Origin: Delftia tsuruhatensis
Lineage (GTDB): Bacteria > Pseudomonadota > Gammaproteobacteria > Burkholderiales > Burkholderiaceae_C
Assembly (NCBI RefSeq): GCF_903815225.1
Contig: NZ_LR813084.1
Span: 5,976,001-6,040,000 of the forward strand
Direction: 5' to 3'
DNA length: 64,000 nucleotides
Below, piece after piece: positions 17,235 to 27,558 of the stretch (position 1 is the first letter of the stretch; each line of letters starts with the position of its first letter). The notes beneath the pieces are model-generated. The model worked only from the letters and a program-made list of their open reading frames with translations, did no database searches and was not told where the DNA came from. Made by a program: the position numbers and the translations under genes.

Positions 17235-18498
17235 ATGAATGACATGCTGAGCTTCTGGGAGCCCTGGCTGAGGCCGTCCGCGGGACTTGCCACGGTGCAG
17301 TGGTCCCTGCTGCTGGCCGTGGCCACCATGGTCGGCTATGCCTGCCAGCGCCATGCCGCCTTGCCCAAGGTGGTCGGATATTCGCTGGTCGGCGGGATTG
17401 CCGGATTGATCGGCTTCGGCGCCAACACGGCCTGGCCGTTGCAGGGCACGGGGCTGTTCCTGCTGGAGCTGGGCGTGGCCATCATCCTGTTCGAATGCGG
17501 CGGCCGCATCACGCGCTGCGCTGGTTCCGGCACAACCCCATGGTGCTGGTACAAAGCGTCGCGGAGTCCGCACTGACCTACTTGCTGGTGTCGCTGGTGC
17601 TGGGCTGGCTGGGGTGCCCGCCGAGGTCGCGGGACCGCTGGCCCTGGTGGCCATGGCGGCCTCGCCCCTGGTGCTGACGCGCGTGGTGGCCGACATGCGC
17701 GCCGCCGGCGCCGTCACCGACCGCGGCCTGGTGCTGGCCACGCTGTCCACGCTGTATGCACTGGCCCTGGGCAGTGCCAAGGCCGGCATGCTGACACGGC
17801 CCACGGCCGGCCTGCTGGCCTCCATCACGCCCGTGCTCGTGGTACTGGGCGTCTCGGTGGCCGTGGCCCTGGTGCTGGCGCTGCTGATGCGCCTGGCGCT
17901 GCGCTTCATGAGCCCGGCCAGCGAGAACACCTCCATCCTCATCCTCACGCTGATTTCGGCCAGCGTGCCGGTGACCTCGTACCTGGGCGGCTCCGCGCCG
18001 CTGGCGGCGCTGCTGGGCGGCATCCTGCTCAAGCAGTTCAATCCACGCCCCTGGGCATGGCCGCGCCAGCTGGGCACGGCGGCCTCGCTGCTGACCATGC
18101 TGATGTTCGTGCTGGTCTCCACCGTGGCCGCGCAGGCCGACTGGAGTGCACCCGTGGCCGGCGTGGTGGGGGCCGTGATCCTGGCACGCCTGATCGCCAA
18201 GACCCTGGGCGTGGCCGTGGGCAACGTGGGCACGGGCGCCAACTGGCGCCAGGCCTTCTGGGTAGGTTGCGCCATGGCGCCCATGTCCTCGGTGGCGCTG
18301 CTGATCGCCTCGCAGTTCGTGGCCGCGGCGCCCGAGCTGGGCGCGCAGATCGCGGGCGTGGCCCTGCCCACCATCCTGGTGATGGAGGTGCTGGGTGCCG
18401 CCCTGGCCACCGTGGCCATCTACCGCTCGGGCGAAAGCTCCCGTCCCTGGAAGCCGCTGAGCCGATCGAATACCGCAGGAGATGAACGTGAGTCTTGA
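17235..18498 (+). CDS. Kef/NhaP-type cation:proton antiporter (two frame breaks)
   Basis: This is a monovalent cation:proton antiporter of the CPA2 type with about twelve helices and no visible C-terminal TrkA-N domain. The frames read VVGYSLVGGIAGLIG and FLLELGVAIILFECGGRI, then LRWFRHNPMVLVQS and LTYLLVSLVLGWLG, then PAEVAGPLALVAMAASPLVL with later helices up to 18498. The breaks lie near 17513, where a C appears lost after ACGCGC, and at 17611-17614, where GGGG replaces GGGCG. The start at 17235 has AAGGA eight bases upstream. The end overlaps the start of the next gene by 17 bases, which suggests translational coupling with the YbdK-like ligase gene. Confidence 0.82.
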
Positions 18499-19613
18499 AG
18501 CCTTCAACTCGTCCGAACCGCTGACCCTGGGCGTGGAGCTGGAGCTGCAGCTGGTCAACACCCACGACTACGATCTGGCCCCCCTATGCCGAGGACATGC
18601 TGCGCCTCATGCTCAAGAATCCGCTGCCCGGCAGCGTGGTGCCCGAGATGACGAACAGCATGATCGAGATCTCGACCAGCGTCTGCCACTCGGCCTCCGA
18701 GGTGCTGGGCCAGCTCAGCCAGATCCGCGATGCCCTGGTGCGCAGCGCCGACAAGCTCAACATCGCCGTGGTCGGCGGTGGCACCCATCCATTCCAGCAA
18801 TGGCATGAGCGGCGCATCTACGACAAGCCGCGCTTCCAGGAGCTGTCCCAGCTGTACGGCTACCTGTCCAAGCAGTTCACCATCTTCGGCCAGCACGTGC
18901 ACATCGGCTGTCCCGACGCCGACGCGGCACTGCTGATGCTGCACCGCATGTCGCGCTACATCCCGCACTTCATCGCGCTGTCGGCTTCCAGCCCCTATGT
19001 GCAGGGCCAGGACACGGCCTTCGACTCGGCGCGGCTGAACTCCGTGTTCGCATTCCCTCTGTCGGGCCGTGCGCCCTGCGTGCTGCACTGGAACGAATTC
19101 GGGCAGTACTTCGAGAAGATGACACGCACGGGCGTGGTCAAGAGCATGAAGGACTTCTACTGGGACATCCGCCCCAAGCCCGAGTTCGGCACCATCGAGA
19201 TCCGGGTGTTCGACACCCCGCTGACCATAGAGCGGGCGGCTGCCCTGTCCGGCTATGTGCAGGCGCTGGCGGCCTGGTTCCTGGACACCCAGCCGTTCAC
19301 CCCCGTCGAAGACGACTATCTGGTCTACACCTACAACCGCTTCCAGGCCTGCCGCTTCGGCCTGGAGGCTGTGTATGTGGACCCGGCCTCAGGCGAGCAC
19401 ATGCCGCTGGCCGACCACATTCTCAAGACCATGGATGCCGTCGCCGACTATGCGGCCCGCCATGGCGCGGCACCCGCCCTGCACCTGCTGCGCAGCGACG
19501 TGGCCGCCGGCAGCAACGATGCGCGCTGGCTGCGCGAGCGCCAGCGCGAGGAGCAGTTGCTGGCCGAGGTCTCGCGCCAGGCCGCGCTGCGCTTTCGCGG
19601 CACGGCCGTCTGA
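18482..19613 (+). CDS. YbdK-family carboxylate-amine ligase (one frame break)
   Basis: This protein belongs to the GCS2/YbdK family, glutamate-cysteine ligase-like enzymes that join a carboxylate to an amine using ATP. The joined protein of about 376 residues shows LTLGVELELQLVN, PEMTNSMIEISTSVCHS, GGGTHPFQQW, FGQHVHIGC and PKPEFGTIEIRVFDT. These include the metal-binding Glu and His residues of the active site. An extra C in the C6 run at 18579-18584 shifts the frame between DLAP and YAEDML; removing it restores the family sequence. The GAG-rich end of the antiporter gene serves as ribosome site. The physiological substrate is not known. Confidence 0.85.
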
Positions 19614-19640
19614 GGCGCCCGGCCGCTGCGCGCGGCCTCC

Positions 19641-20639
19641 TCACTCGGGCTGTATGCCGGCGGCCTTGATGACCTGGCCCCATTTCCGGGTCTCTTCGGC
19701 CTGGAAGGCGGCCAGCTCCTGGGGCGTGGCGGTCCAGCCTTCGGAGCCGGACATGTCGAAGAAGGACTTGGCGCCCGCGCTGTGCACGGCGTCGGACAGC
19801 AGGCGGTTGAGCCTGGCCACCACGGCCTCGGGCGGCGTGCCTGCAGGCGCGTAGGCCGCGAACCAGTAGCCCATGTCGTAGCCCTTGACGCCGGCCTCCT
19901 CCAACGTGGGCACCTCGGGCAGCTGCGGGCTGCGCTTGGTGGTCGAATAGCCCAGGGCACGCAGCTTGCCCGACTTGACCTGGGGCACGCCGGTCGAGGT
20001 GTCGGTGATCATCAGGTCGATCTGGCCGCCCAGCAGGTCGGTGATGGCCAACGGATTGCTCTTGTAGGGCACGTGCATCAGGTCCACGCCCGCCAGCTGC
20101 TTGAGCATCTCGCCGGCCACACGGCTGGACGAGCTGCCGCTGCCGAAGGACAGCTTGCCCGGCTGCTTCTTCGCTGCGGCCAGCAGCTCGCCCACACTCT
20201 TGTACGGTGCGTCGGCACGCACCACCAGCACCTGGCCGCCCTTGCCCAGGCCGGCCACGGGCGCGAAGTCCTTGACCGCGTCATAGGGCAGCTTCTTGTA
20301 CAGGTGCTGGTTGGCCGCATGCGTGGTGTTGGTGGTGATCAGCACCGTGTAGCCATCCGGTGCCGAACGCGCCACCTGCTGGGCGGCGATCATGCCGCTG
20401 GCGCCGCCCTTGTTCTCGACCACCACGGCCTGCCTGGTCGCCGTGGTCACGGCCTGGCCCAGCGCCCGTGCGAGCTGGTCGGTGGCGCTGCCGGCGGCGA
20501 ACGGCACGACGAAGGTGATGGGCTTGGCCGGAAAGTCCTGCGCCAGGGCCGGCACGGCGGCCGCAGCGAGCGAGCAGGCGGCCAGTGCCAGCAGGTGGCG
20601 GCGCAGGAGGTTGCGGGAAAACGTGCGGGGAAGGGTCAT
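19641..20639 (-). CDS. Tripartite tricarboxylate transporter receptor (Bug/TctC family)
   Basis: This is a periplasmic receptor of the Bug family, 332 residues from the ATG at 20639, which follows AGGAG. The signal peptide is RRHLLALAACSLAAAAVPALAQ. Characteristic segments are FPAKPITFVVPFAAGSATDQ, VVVENKGGASGMIAAQQVA, PDGYTVLITTNTTHA, YKKLPYDAVKDFAPV and HVPYKSNPLAITDLLGGQ. These proteins bind carboxylates or other small anions, and no TctAB permease is nearby. The gene follows the AtuA pair on the same strand with 45 bases between, which suggests an operon under the LysR at 22505. Confidence 0.92.
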   Translation of the reverse strand: MTLPRTFSRNLLRRHLLALAACSLAAAAVPALAQDFPAKPITFVVPFAAGSATDQLARALGQAVTTATRQAVVVENKGGASGMIAAQQVARSAPDGYTVLITTNTTHAANQHLYKKLPYDAVKDFAPVAGLGKGGQVLVVRADAPYKSVGELLAAAKKQPGKLSFGSGSSSSRVAGEMLKQLAGVDLMHVPYKSNPLAITDLLGGQIDLMITDTSTGVPQVKSGKLRALGYSTTKRSPQLPEVPTLEEAGVKGYDMGYWFAAYAPAGTPPEAVVARLNRLLSDAVHSAGAKSFFDMSGSEGWTATPQELAAFQAEETRKWGQVIKAAGIQPE

Positions 20640-20684
20640 GTCTGTCTCCTGTGTTGTGGTGAATGTTTCTTGCAATGGCCCGGT

Positions 20685-21058
20685 CTACTCGGGCGCCAGA
20701 TGCGCCAGCAGATCGGCCGGCACCTCGACCGGCATCTGCAGCAGCCAGTACGACAGCGCCTTGCCGTGGCTGTCGAGGTTGAGCGCGTCGTTGACGCCGC
20801 CGTCCAGCACTGCGTCCAGCACCCAGTTCATGGCCTGCAGGCGCTCCAGCACGAAGCGCTGCACGCGCGCCGGGCGCCGCGCCGCGAAATGCGCGGCCAC
20901 GCGCTGCTCGGTGACCTGTTCCACCAGTACCGGCCAGCAGGCGGCGTTCCAGGCGATCGGCTGATGTTGGAGCGATTGCCCTTGTCGCCCGTGCGGCCGT
21001 GGGCCAGGCGGTAAAGCGGCACCGTGCGCACGGTGCGGTCCATCGTCGAGGAATTCAT
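20685..21058 (-). CDS. AtuA-like C-terminal domain protein (one frame break)
   Basis: This small protein of about 124 residues corresponds to the domain found at the C-terminus of longer AtuA-family proteins: LYRLAHGRTGDKGNRSNIS, then IAWNAACWPVLVEQVT, GGVNDALNLDSHGKALSYWL. The ATG at 21058 follows AGGAGG, so here it is a separate gene. Its start overlaps the stop of the larger gene by four bases (ATGA). One base is missing near 20959-20962 between NRSNIS and IAWN. The two products probably form one enzyme, and the split state looks real because of the strong ribosome site. Confidence 0.78.
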
Positions 21059-22435
21059 GCTGCGTCCTCCTGCGCCCAGTTCCAGCCCGTGGCGACACGG
21101 TCCTGCGGCAGCAGGCAGGACACCGTGCCCAGCCGCGCGCGCGCAGCGCCGTGCGCACGCCGCCGCCACCGGCCGGCCCGCAGGTGTACAGGGCGTTGAC
21201 CTCGCGCGGCAGGCGCTGGGCCTGGGCCTGCGTCGGACGCAGCCAGGCCGCGCGCAGGCGCACGTCCTGCGGCGGCGCGGCGGCTGCGGGCCGGGCGTCG
21301 CGCCAGCGGCCCGCATCGTCGCCCAGCACGCTGGCCACGCCGATCCAGTCCAGGCGCAGGTCGCCCGCCGCTTCGCCGCCCAGGCGCTCGCGCAGCACCT
21401 CGCCGGCCAGCCGGGCGCGCTCCAGCGCGCGCGGGCCGGCATAGGAAATCTCGCCCTCGGCCAGCCAGCCCGAGGCATGGCAGACATTGACCTTGTAGCA
21501 GCCGTTGTGCGCATGGCCGCGCACGCCGCTCAGGCGCACGGCATCGGGCCCCACCCGGTGCACCTCGGCCTCGGTCAGGTCGGCCACCACGTCGGGCGTC
21601 AGGTAGGCGGCCGGGTCGTGCACCTCGTACAGCAGTTGCTCCTTGACGGTGCGCTCGCTGACCAGGCCACCCGTGCCCTCGGGCTTGGTGATGGTGCAGT
21701 CGCCCGAGTTCTCGATGATGGCGATCGGGTAGCCCAGCCGTGCCAGGCCTGGCACGTCCTTGAAGCCCGGGTCGGCAAAGTAGCCGCCCGTGACCTGGGC
21801 GCCGCATTCCAGCAGGTGGCCGGCCATGGTGGCGCGCGCCAGGCGGTCCCAGTCATCCCATGCCCAGCCAAAGTGGGCCATGGCCGGACCGAGGGTCAGC
21901 GAGGGGTCGGACACGCGGCCGGCCACCACGATCTCGGCACCGGCCTGCAGGGCCTCGGCAATCGCCCGCGCGCCGATGTAGGCATTGGCGCTGACCAGCG
22001 ACTCCTCGGGAAATCCTGGTCCAGCGCGGCCCGCAGCGCCTCGCGGTGCGCCGGGCCGCTCACGTCGTCACCCTGCACCACGGCGATGCGCGGCGCGCGC
22101 AGGCCCAGGCGTCGCGCCATGCGCTGTATGCAGCGCCGCGCCCTGCGGGTTGGCGGCGCCGAAATTGCTGACGATGCGTATGCCGTGCGCCAGGCAGTCG
22201 GCCAGCACGGGCTCCAGCAGGTCTTCGAGCAGGGGCTCGTAGCCGGCATCGGGCTGCTCGCGCCGCGCGAGCTGGGCCAGGGCCAGCGTGCGCTCGGCCA
22301 GGGTCTCGAAGATCAGGCAGGCGGGCTGGCCGCTGGCCGCCAGCGCGCGCACCACGGGCGCGGCAGCATCGGTGCGGTCGCCCGAGAAGCCGGCCGCGCA
22401 GCCGACCCACAGCGGGGTTTTTCCAGGTTGTCCAT
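21055..22435 (-). CDS. AtuA/DUF1446 family protein (four frame breaks)
   Basis: This is the large member of the acyclic terpene utilisation AtuA family (DUF1446), about 460 residues after repair. Recognisable segments include VGCAAGFSGDR, ARREQPDAGYEPLLEDLLEP, RIVSNFGAANPQGAA, VVQGDDVSG, VAGRVSDPSLTLGPAMAHFGW, LLECGAQVTGGYFADPGFKDV and PIAIIENSGDCTITKPEGTGG. AtuA is needed for citronellol and geraniol breakdown in Pseudomonas, but its reaction is undefined and many homologues serve other pathways. The frame shifts near 22420 (A or T run), 22135, 22008 (C run) and 21135. It is divergent from a LysR gene. Confidence 0.82.
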
Positions 22436-22472
22436 GCAGGCCAATGTAGGCAGCCCCTGCTAATCTGTGAAA

Positions 22473-22489
22473 TCGATTGTTCGAATCGA
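22473..22489. promoter_or_regulatory. Candidate LysR operator, AtuA-LysR intergenic dyad
   Basis: TCGATT at 22473-22478 and AATCGA at 22484-22489 form a dyad with a 5-base centre, in the 69-base gap between the divergent atuA-like and lysR genes. Such dyads are the usual binding site of LysR proteins. Confidence 0.5.
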
Positions 22490-22504
22490 CTTATCCAAAA
22501 CCCG

Positions 22505-23404
22505 ATGAATATCTCCTCCCGCCAGCTCGATGCCTTCATCGCCCTGGCCCAGCTCTGCAGCTTCACGCTGGCCGCGCAGCGCTGCCATCTGTCGCAGCCG
22601 GCCTTCAGCGCCCTGATCAAGGGTCTGGAGGACAGCGTGGGCGTGCGCCTGTTCGACCGCAGCACGCGCCATGTGGCGCTCACGCAGGAAGGCTCGCAAT
22701 TCCTCGAGGCCGCGCAGCGCATCCGCGCCGACCTGGGCGATGCCGTGCAGGGCCTGCGCGAGGCGGCGGCCCTGCAGCGCGGGCGCGTGTCCATCGCCCT
22801 GCTGCCCTCGCTGGCGGCCGCGTGGCTGCCGCCCGTGCTGGCGCTGTTCCATGCGCGCCATCCGGCCATCCACCTGCAGGTATCGGACCTGCTGTCCGAA
22901 TCCTGCATCGCCCAGGTGGCCTCGGGCCAGGCCGACCTGGCGCTGGCCGCCATCCGCGCCGACACCGAGGAACTGCAGGCCGAATGGTTCTGCGCAGACC
23001 AGCTCCACCTGGTCTGCCGCACCGACCATGCGCTGGCAGCCCTGCCCGCGCCGCGCATGGCCGACCTGCGGGACCAGCCCTTCATCCAGCTCGCGCGCCA
23101 CAGCAGCGTGCGCCAGTACCTGGAATCGCAGGAGCAGGCGCCGCCGTTCAACACCTTGCTGGAGGTGGAGCACCTGGCCACCGTGATGGGCATGGTGCGC
23201 GCGGGCCTGGGCATCAGCGTGGTGCCGGCCCTGGCGCTGTTCCACTTCGTTCAGCCCGGCCTGGTGACGCGCCCGCTGGCCGATGCCGACCGCCAGCGTG
23301 ACCTGTACCTGGTGCGCAGGCGCCAGCGCAGCCTGTCGCCGGCCGCCCAGGCCTTCCATGCGCTGGCGCTGGAGCACCGGCCCGGCGCGGGCGAGGCCGC
23401 ATGA
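22505..23404 (+). CDS. LysR-family transcriptional regulator
   Basis: This 299-residue regulator has an N-terminal winged helix-turn-helix (QLDAFIALAQLCSFTLAAQR, LSQPAFSALIKGLEDSVGVR) and a periplasmic-binding-like effector domain, with VSIALLPSLAAAWLPPVLAL at its start. It is divergent from the AtuA-type pair and Bug receptor, which are its likely targets. The frame is uninterrupted. The ATG at 22505 gives the normal family N-terminus. Confidence 0.93.
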   Translation: MNISSRQLDAFIALAQLCSFTLAAQRCHLSQPAFSALIKGLEDSVGVRLFDRSTRHVALTQEGSQFLEAAQRIRADLGDAVQGLREAAALQRGRVSIALLPSLAAAWLPPVLALFHARHPAIHLQVSDLLSESCIAQVASGQADLALAAIRADTEELQAEWFCADQLHLVCRTDHALAALPAPRMADLRDQPFIQLARHSSVRQYLESQEQAPPFNTLLEVEHLATVMGMVRAGLGISVVPALALFHFVQPGLVTRPLADADRQRDLYLVRRRQRSLSPAAQAFHALALEHRPGAGEAA

Positions 23405-23471
23405 ACAGCACAGCACACACCTCGCAGCACAATAGCCCGATCGCCAACCGCCTCCGAAAGCCGCCGCCACC

Positions 23472-24435
23472 GTGGGTGAATTCGACCTGATCCGCCGCTT
23501 CTTCCAGCGCCCCGTGCGCCGTGCCGCCCTGGGCGTGGGCGATGACTGCGCCCTGCTCGCCCCGGCGCCGGGCATGCAGCTGGCCATCTCCAGCGACATG
23601 CTGGTCGAGGGCCGGCATTTCTTCGCCGACGTGGACCCGCGCCTGCTGGGCCACAAATCCCTGGCCGTGAACCTGTCCGACCTGGCGGCCTGCGGCGCGC
23701 GCCCGCTGGCCTTCACGCTGGCCCTGTCCCTGCCGCGCGCCGATGCGGCCTGGACCGAGGCCTTCGCAGGCGGCCTGCTGGCCCTGGCCGACGCCCATGG
23801 CTGCGAGCTGGTCGGCGGCGACACCACCCAGGGGCCGCTGAACATCTGCATCACCGTCTTCGGCGAGGTGCCGCCCGGCCAGGCCCTGCTGCGCAGCGCG
23901 CGCGCGCGGGCGATGACATCTGGGTCAGCGGCAGCCTGGGCGATGCGCGCCTGGCACTCGAAGCCCTGCTGGGCCACACCACGCTGCCCCCGAAATCCTG
24001 GCCGCCACGCGCCAGCGCCTGGAGGCGCCCACGCCGCGCGTGGCCCTGGGGCAGGCGCTGCGCGGCATCGCCCGCAGCGCCCTGGACCTGAGCGACGGCC
24101 TGCTGGGCGACCTGGGCCACATCCTGGAGCAGTCCCATGTGGGCGCCAGCGTGGACACGCGCCTGACCACACCGCTGCTGGCAGCGGGCCATCGCGCGCC
24201 CCTTTCCATCGACCTGCTGCATCAGTGCACGCTGTCCGGTGGCGACGACTACGAACTGTGCTTCACCGCGCCAGCCGACCGGCGGGACGCCGTCGAGGCT
24301 GCAGGCCGCGCCAGCGCCACGCGCGTGACGCGCATCGGCCGCATCGAGGCAGCGCCGGGCCTGCGCCTGATCGGCCCGGATGGCGCAGCACTTTCGCCAC
24401 AATGGGCCTCGTTCGACCACTTTGCCGCGACCTAG
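23472..24435 (+). CDS. thiL: Thiamine-monophosphate kinase (two frame breaks)
   Basis: ThiL phosphorylates thiamine monophosphate to the active cofactor thiamine diphosphate. The pieces are GEFDLIRRFFQRP, GVGDDCALLAP, SSDMLVEGRHFFADVDP, GHKSLAVNLSDLAACGARP and VGGDTTQGPLNICIT, then GDDIWVSGSLGDARLALEAL, then SALDLSDGLLGDLGHI and LSGGDDYELCFTAP. The aspartates that bind Mg-ATP are present. Breaks lie near 23895-23910 (a CG-rich repeat) and in the C5 run at 23987-23991. The likely start is the GTG at 23472, which matches the usual family N-terminus. Repaired length is about 321 residues. As the last step of thiamine diphosphate synthesis it should be intact in the cell. Confidence 0.92.
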
Positions 24436-24456
24436 CTTTTCCCAAAGGACCTGCCC

Positions 24457-26105
24457 ATGGCCCAACGCCTGCCCCTGCTCGCCCTGACTGCCGCCTGCGC
24501 CGCCCTGGCCGGCCCCACGGCACATGCCCAGACCCCGGCCCAGGAAACCACCATGGCCCGCGCCCCCATCGCACGCGTCACCCTGTACCCAGGGGTGGCC
24601 TCGGTGGAGCGCACGGCACGCATCACGGCCGCCACGCGCCAGCTGGTGTTCGAGTGCCTGCCGGGCGCCATCGATGCGCAAAGCCTGCAGGTCAGCGCCG
24701 ATGCCGGCGTGCGCGTGGGTGACTACAAGGTCCAGCTGCAGCCGCGCGAGCTGGCCTCCAAGGCCTGCGCCAGCCCGCTGGAACAGCAGATCCGCACGCT
24801 CGAAGACCAGCTCGCCGCGCTGGAGGCCGACGAGGCCGCCGCCAAGCTGGTCGGCGACTACCTGCAAGGCCTGGCCAAGCCGGGTGGCGGTGATGGCAAA
24901 GCCACGGCCCTGCCTTCCGCCGGCCAGCTGGGCACAGCCACCGAGGCGCTGCGCACCACCAGTCGCGGCAACACGCTGCGTGCCCACCAGGTGCTGCGCC
25001 AGAAGCAGGCGCTGCAGGAGCAGCTCAAGCCGCTGCAGCTCGAACGCGACCGCACGGGCGCCGGCAATTCGCAGGTGATGAAGGTCACCGTGCAACTGGC
25101 CAGCCCGGCCGAGGCCAATGTGCAGCTGACCTACCAGGTGCGCGGCCCGAGCTGGCAGCCCACCTACCGCGCCCAGCTGGACCCGGCCAGGGGCACGGTG
25201 GCCATCGAGCGCCTGGCCCTGGTGGCGCAGAACAGCGGCGAGGACTGGAGCCAGGTGCAACTGCTGCTGTCCACGGGCCAGCCCGCGCGCAGCACGCAGG
25301 GCCGGCTGCCCAATCCCTGGACGCTGGACGTGGAGCGGCTCCCCGCCCGTGGCCGCCATGGCGCCCCGCCGGCGCCGGCACCAGCCGCCCCGGCAGCGAT
25401 GATGCTGGAGCGCGCCCGCAAGCCCGGGGCATCCGGCGAGGCCGCCGAACTGCCGATGCTCGACGTATCCAGCATCAACACCGCCTACGCCACGCAGTTC
25501 ACCGTGCCCTACCGCATCAGCGTGCCGTCCAGCAGCGAGCGCGTGACGCTGGCCCTGGGCGCGCAGAACCTGCCCGCCACCTTGCTCACGCGCACGGCGC
25601 CCGCCGTGGAGGAGGCCGCCTACCTCGTGGCCCAGCTCGCCGTGCCGGCCGGCGTCTGGCCCGCAGGGCCCGTGGCCCTGTTCCGCGACGGCGCCTTCGT
25701 CGGCCAGGGCCGGCTGGACTTCGGCAATGCCGCCGCGCTGGCGCAGGGCCTGTCCTTCGGGCGCGACGACCAGGTGATCGTGCGCAACCTGCCCGTGGAC
25801 TCGGCCACGGGTAGCGGCGGCCTGCTCGGCAGCAGCACCGAGCGCCAGGTCACGCGCCGCTTCCAGGTGGACAACCGCCATGACCGCGCCATCGAACTGC
25901 AGGTGGTGGACGCGGCCCCGTCTCGCGCAACGAGCAGATCCGCGTGCAATCCCAGTACAGCCCGCAGCCGGCCACCACGCGCTGGAACGACCGCAACGGA
26001 ATGGTCGCCTGGCAGCAGCCGCTGGCCGCAGGCGCCAGCGCCGGCTTCGAGGCCCGCCACCAGATCCGCCATCCGCAGGACGTGCAGGTCGAAGAACGCC
26101 AGTAA
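24457..26105 (+). CDS. DUF4139 / mucoidy-inhibitor-A-like secreted protein (one frame break)
   Basis: This protein of about 549 residues is made of a signal peptide (LALTAACAALAGPTAHAQ), an N-terminal DUF4140-type domain (VTLYPGVASVERTARI), a coiled coil (residues about 110-190, rich in Leu, Gln and Glu) and a C-terminal DUF4139 beta-sandwich (YQVRGPSWQPTYRAQLD, ALVAQNSGEDWSQVQLLLST). The role of the family is unknown. AAAGGA precedes the ATG at 24457. A missing C in the run at 25916-25919 separates VVDAAP from SRNEQIRVQ. Reading on in the second frame reaches the stop at 26103-26105, which gives the normal C-terminus. Confidence 0.82.
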
Positions 26106-26145
26106 GGCGCCCTCGGGCCGCAGGAGCGCCGCTTATGATCACGCC

Positions 26146-26727
26146 ATGAGTGACGCGCCGCTGCGGCCGGAGGTTTCCGGCACCCCTGACCCGACTGGCT
26201 TTTCCCCGGCAAAGCCTCCCCGGGGGGCATGGCACGCCCCACGCTGGAATTCATGATGTCCCACCCGGCCCATTTCATCGCCATGGGGCTGGGATCGGGG
26301 CTGGGGCGCATCGCCCCCGGCACCGTGGGCACGCTGTGGGCCTGGCTGTCCTTCCTGCTGCTGCAGCACTGGTTCACACCGCAGCAGATCGGCCTGCTGA
26401 TCGCGGGCAGCATCCCCTGGGCTGGTGGGCCTGCACGGTCACGGCACGCCACATGCGCGTGGCCGATCCCGGAAACCTGGTCTGGGACGAGATCGTGGCC
26501 TTCTGGCTAGTGCTGTGGCTGGTCATGCCCACGGGGTTCTGGGGCCAGCTCATCGCCTTCGCCCTGTTCCGTTTCTTCGACGCGGCCAAGCCCCAGCCCG
26601 TGCAATGGGCCGACCGGCTGTTCAAGGGATTCGGCTGGCGCGGCGGCTGGGGATCATGTTCGATGACCTGGTGGCCGCTTTCTGCACCCTGCTGGTGATC
26701 GCGGGCTGGCGGCATTTCGTGGGCTGA
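26146..26727 (+). CDS. pgpA: Phosphatidylglycerophosphatase A (three frame breaks)
   Basis: PgpA dephosphorylates phosphatidylglycerol phosphate at the inner membrane to give phosphatidylglycerol. The assembled sequence includes HPAHFIAMGLGSGLG and APGTVGTLWAWLSFLLLQ (active-site loop), VADPGNLVWDEIVAFWLVLW with the catalytic Asp and Glu, then FALFRFFDAAKPQPVQWADR and IMFDDLVAAFCTLLVI. The breaks are near 26218-26226 (a C4/G6 stretch), at 26414-26417 (C run) and at 26649-26652 (G run). Each is repaired by a single base. The probable start is ATG 26146, which follows AGGAG at some distance. Four helices fit the family. Confidence 0.87.
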
Positions 26728-26737
26728 AGGAGCTGCA

Positions 26738-27229
26738 ATGAACGCACCGACCGAAACCGTCGAAACCCTGGCCGGCCTGTTGCAGGCGCGCGGCTGGATG
26801 CTGGCCACGGCCGAGAGCTGCACGGGCGGCATGATCGCCGCGGCCTGCACGGACCGGGCGGGCTCCAGCGAATGGTTCGAGCGCGGTTTCGTCAGCTATT
26901 CCAACGCGGCCAAGCACGAGTTGCTGGGCGTGCCCGAGGCGCTGATCGCCGAGCATGGCGCCGTCAGCGAGCCCGTGGCGCGCGCCATGGCCGAGGGCGC
27001 CGTAGCGCATTCGCACGCCCAGTGCAGCGTGGCGGTGACGGGCGTGGCGGGGCCGGGCGGCGGCAGCGCCGCCAAGCCCGTGGGCACGGTCTGGTTCGGC
27101 TGGAACGTGTACGGCACCACGCACAGCGAATGCCTGCGCTTCGACGGCGACCGCGCCGCCGTGCGCCAGGCCACCGTGGCACACGCCTTGCAGCGCCTCA
27201 ATGCGCTGATCAGCGCAAGGCTTTTATGA
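26738..27229 (+). CDS. pncC: Nicotinamide-nucleotide amidase, CinA C-terminal type
   Basis: This 163-residue enzyme of the PncC/CinA-C family hydrolyses nicotinamide mononucleotide to nicotinic acid mononucleotide in NAD recycling. The motif TAESCTGGMIAAACTDRAGSS near residue 24 carries the conserved Ser. SYSNAAKHELLGV, HGAVSEPVARAMAEGA and AVTGVAGPGGGS follow. AAGGAG lies seven bases before the ATG. It sits eleven bases downstream of pgpA, so the two are co-transcribed. It overlaps the convergent XRE gene by 20 bases at their 3' ends. Confidence 0.92.
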   Translation: MNAPTETVETLAGLLQARGWMLATAESCTGGMIAAACTDRAGSSEWFERGFVSYSNAAKHELLGVPEALIAEHGAVSEPVARAMAEGAVAHSHAQCSVAVTGVAGPGGGSAAKPVGTVWFGWNVYGTTHSECLRFDGDRAAVRQATVAHALQRLNALISARLL

Positions 27230-27524
27230 GCCGGTGCGCGATCTCCTGCAGCGGTGCAGGCAGGGCGCGGTAGCTTTCCAGCAGGCGCTGCTCGTCCACG
27301 GGCAGCGGGGCGTTGTCGTCCTCCAGCCCGGCCGTGAGCTCCAGCGCCGTGGTCTGCAGCGCCAGCGCCACGCGGGCCAGGGTGTCGTTCTTGAGGGTAC
27401 GGATGGCGCCCGATTCGATCTGCGAGACGGCCGAGGCCGTGATGCCTGCGGCCTCGGCCAGCCGGCCCTGGGTCATGCCCAGTTCGGCGCGGCGGGCGCG
27501 TATGCGTTCACCGATGTGTTTCAT
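27210..27524 (-). CDS. Small XRE-family helix-turn-helix regulator
   Basis: This 104-residue protein has a Cro/CI-type domain at residues 5-60 (IGERIRARRAELGMTQGRLA, AAGITASAVSQIESGAIRTL) and a short acidic tail with LPAPLQEIAHRLIKALR at the end. It is probably a dimeric DNA-binding repressor. No cognate gene is obvious. The SEC-C protein gene lies 34 bases upstream on the same strand, so the two may be co-transcribed. Its 3' end overlaps that of pncC, so the two transcripts are mutually antisense there. Confidence 0.88.
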   Translation of the reverse strand: MKHIGERIRARRAELGMTQGRLAEAAGITASAVSQIESGAIRTLKNDTLARVALALQTTALELTAGLEDDNAPLPVDEQRLLESYRALPAPLQEIAHRLIKALR

Positions 27525-27558
27525 GGCCGGTGGATTCAAGGTACGGGAATGCAGGCGC

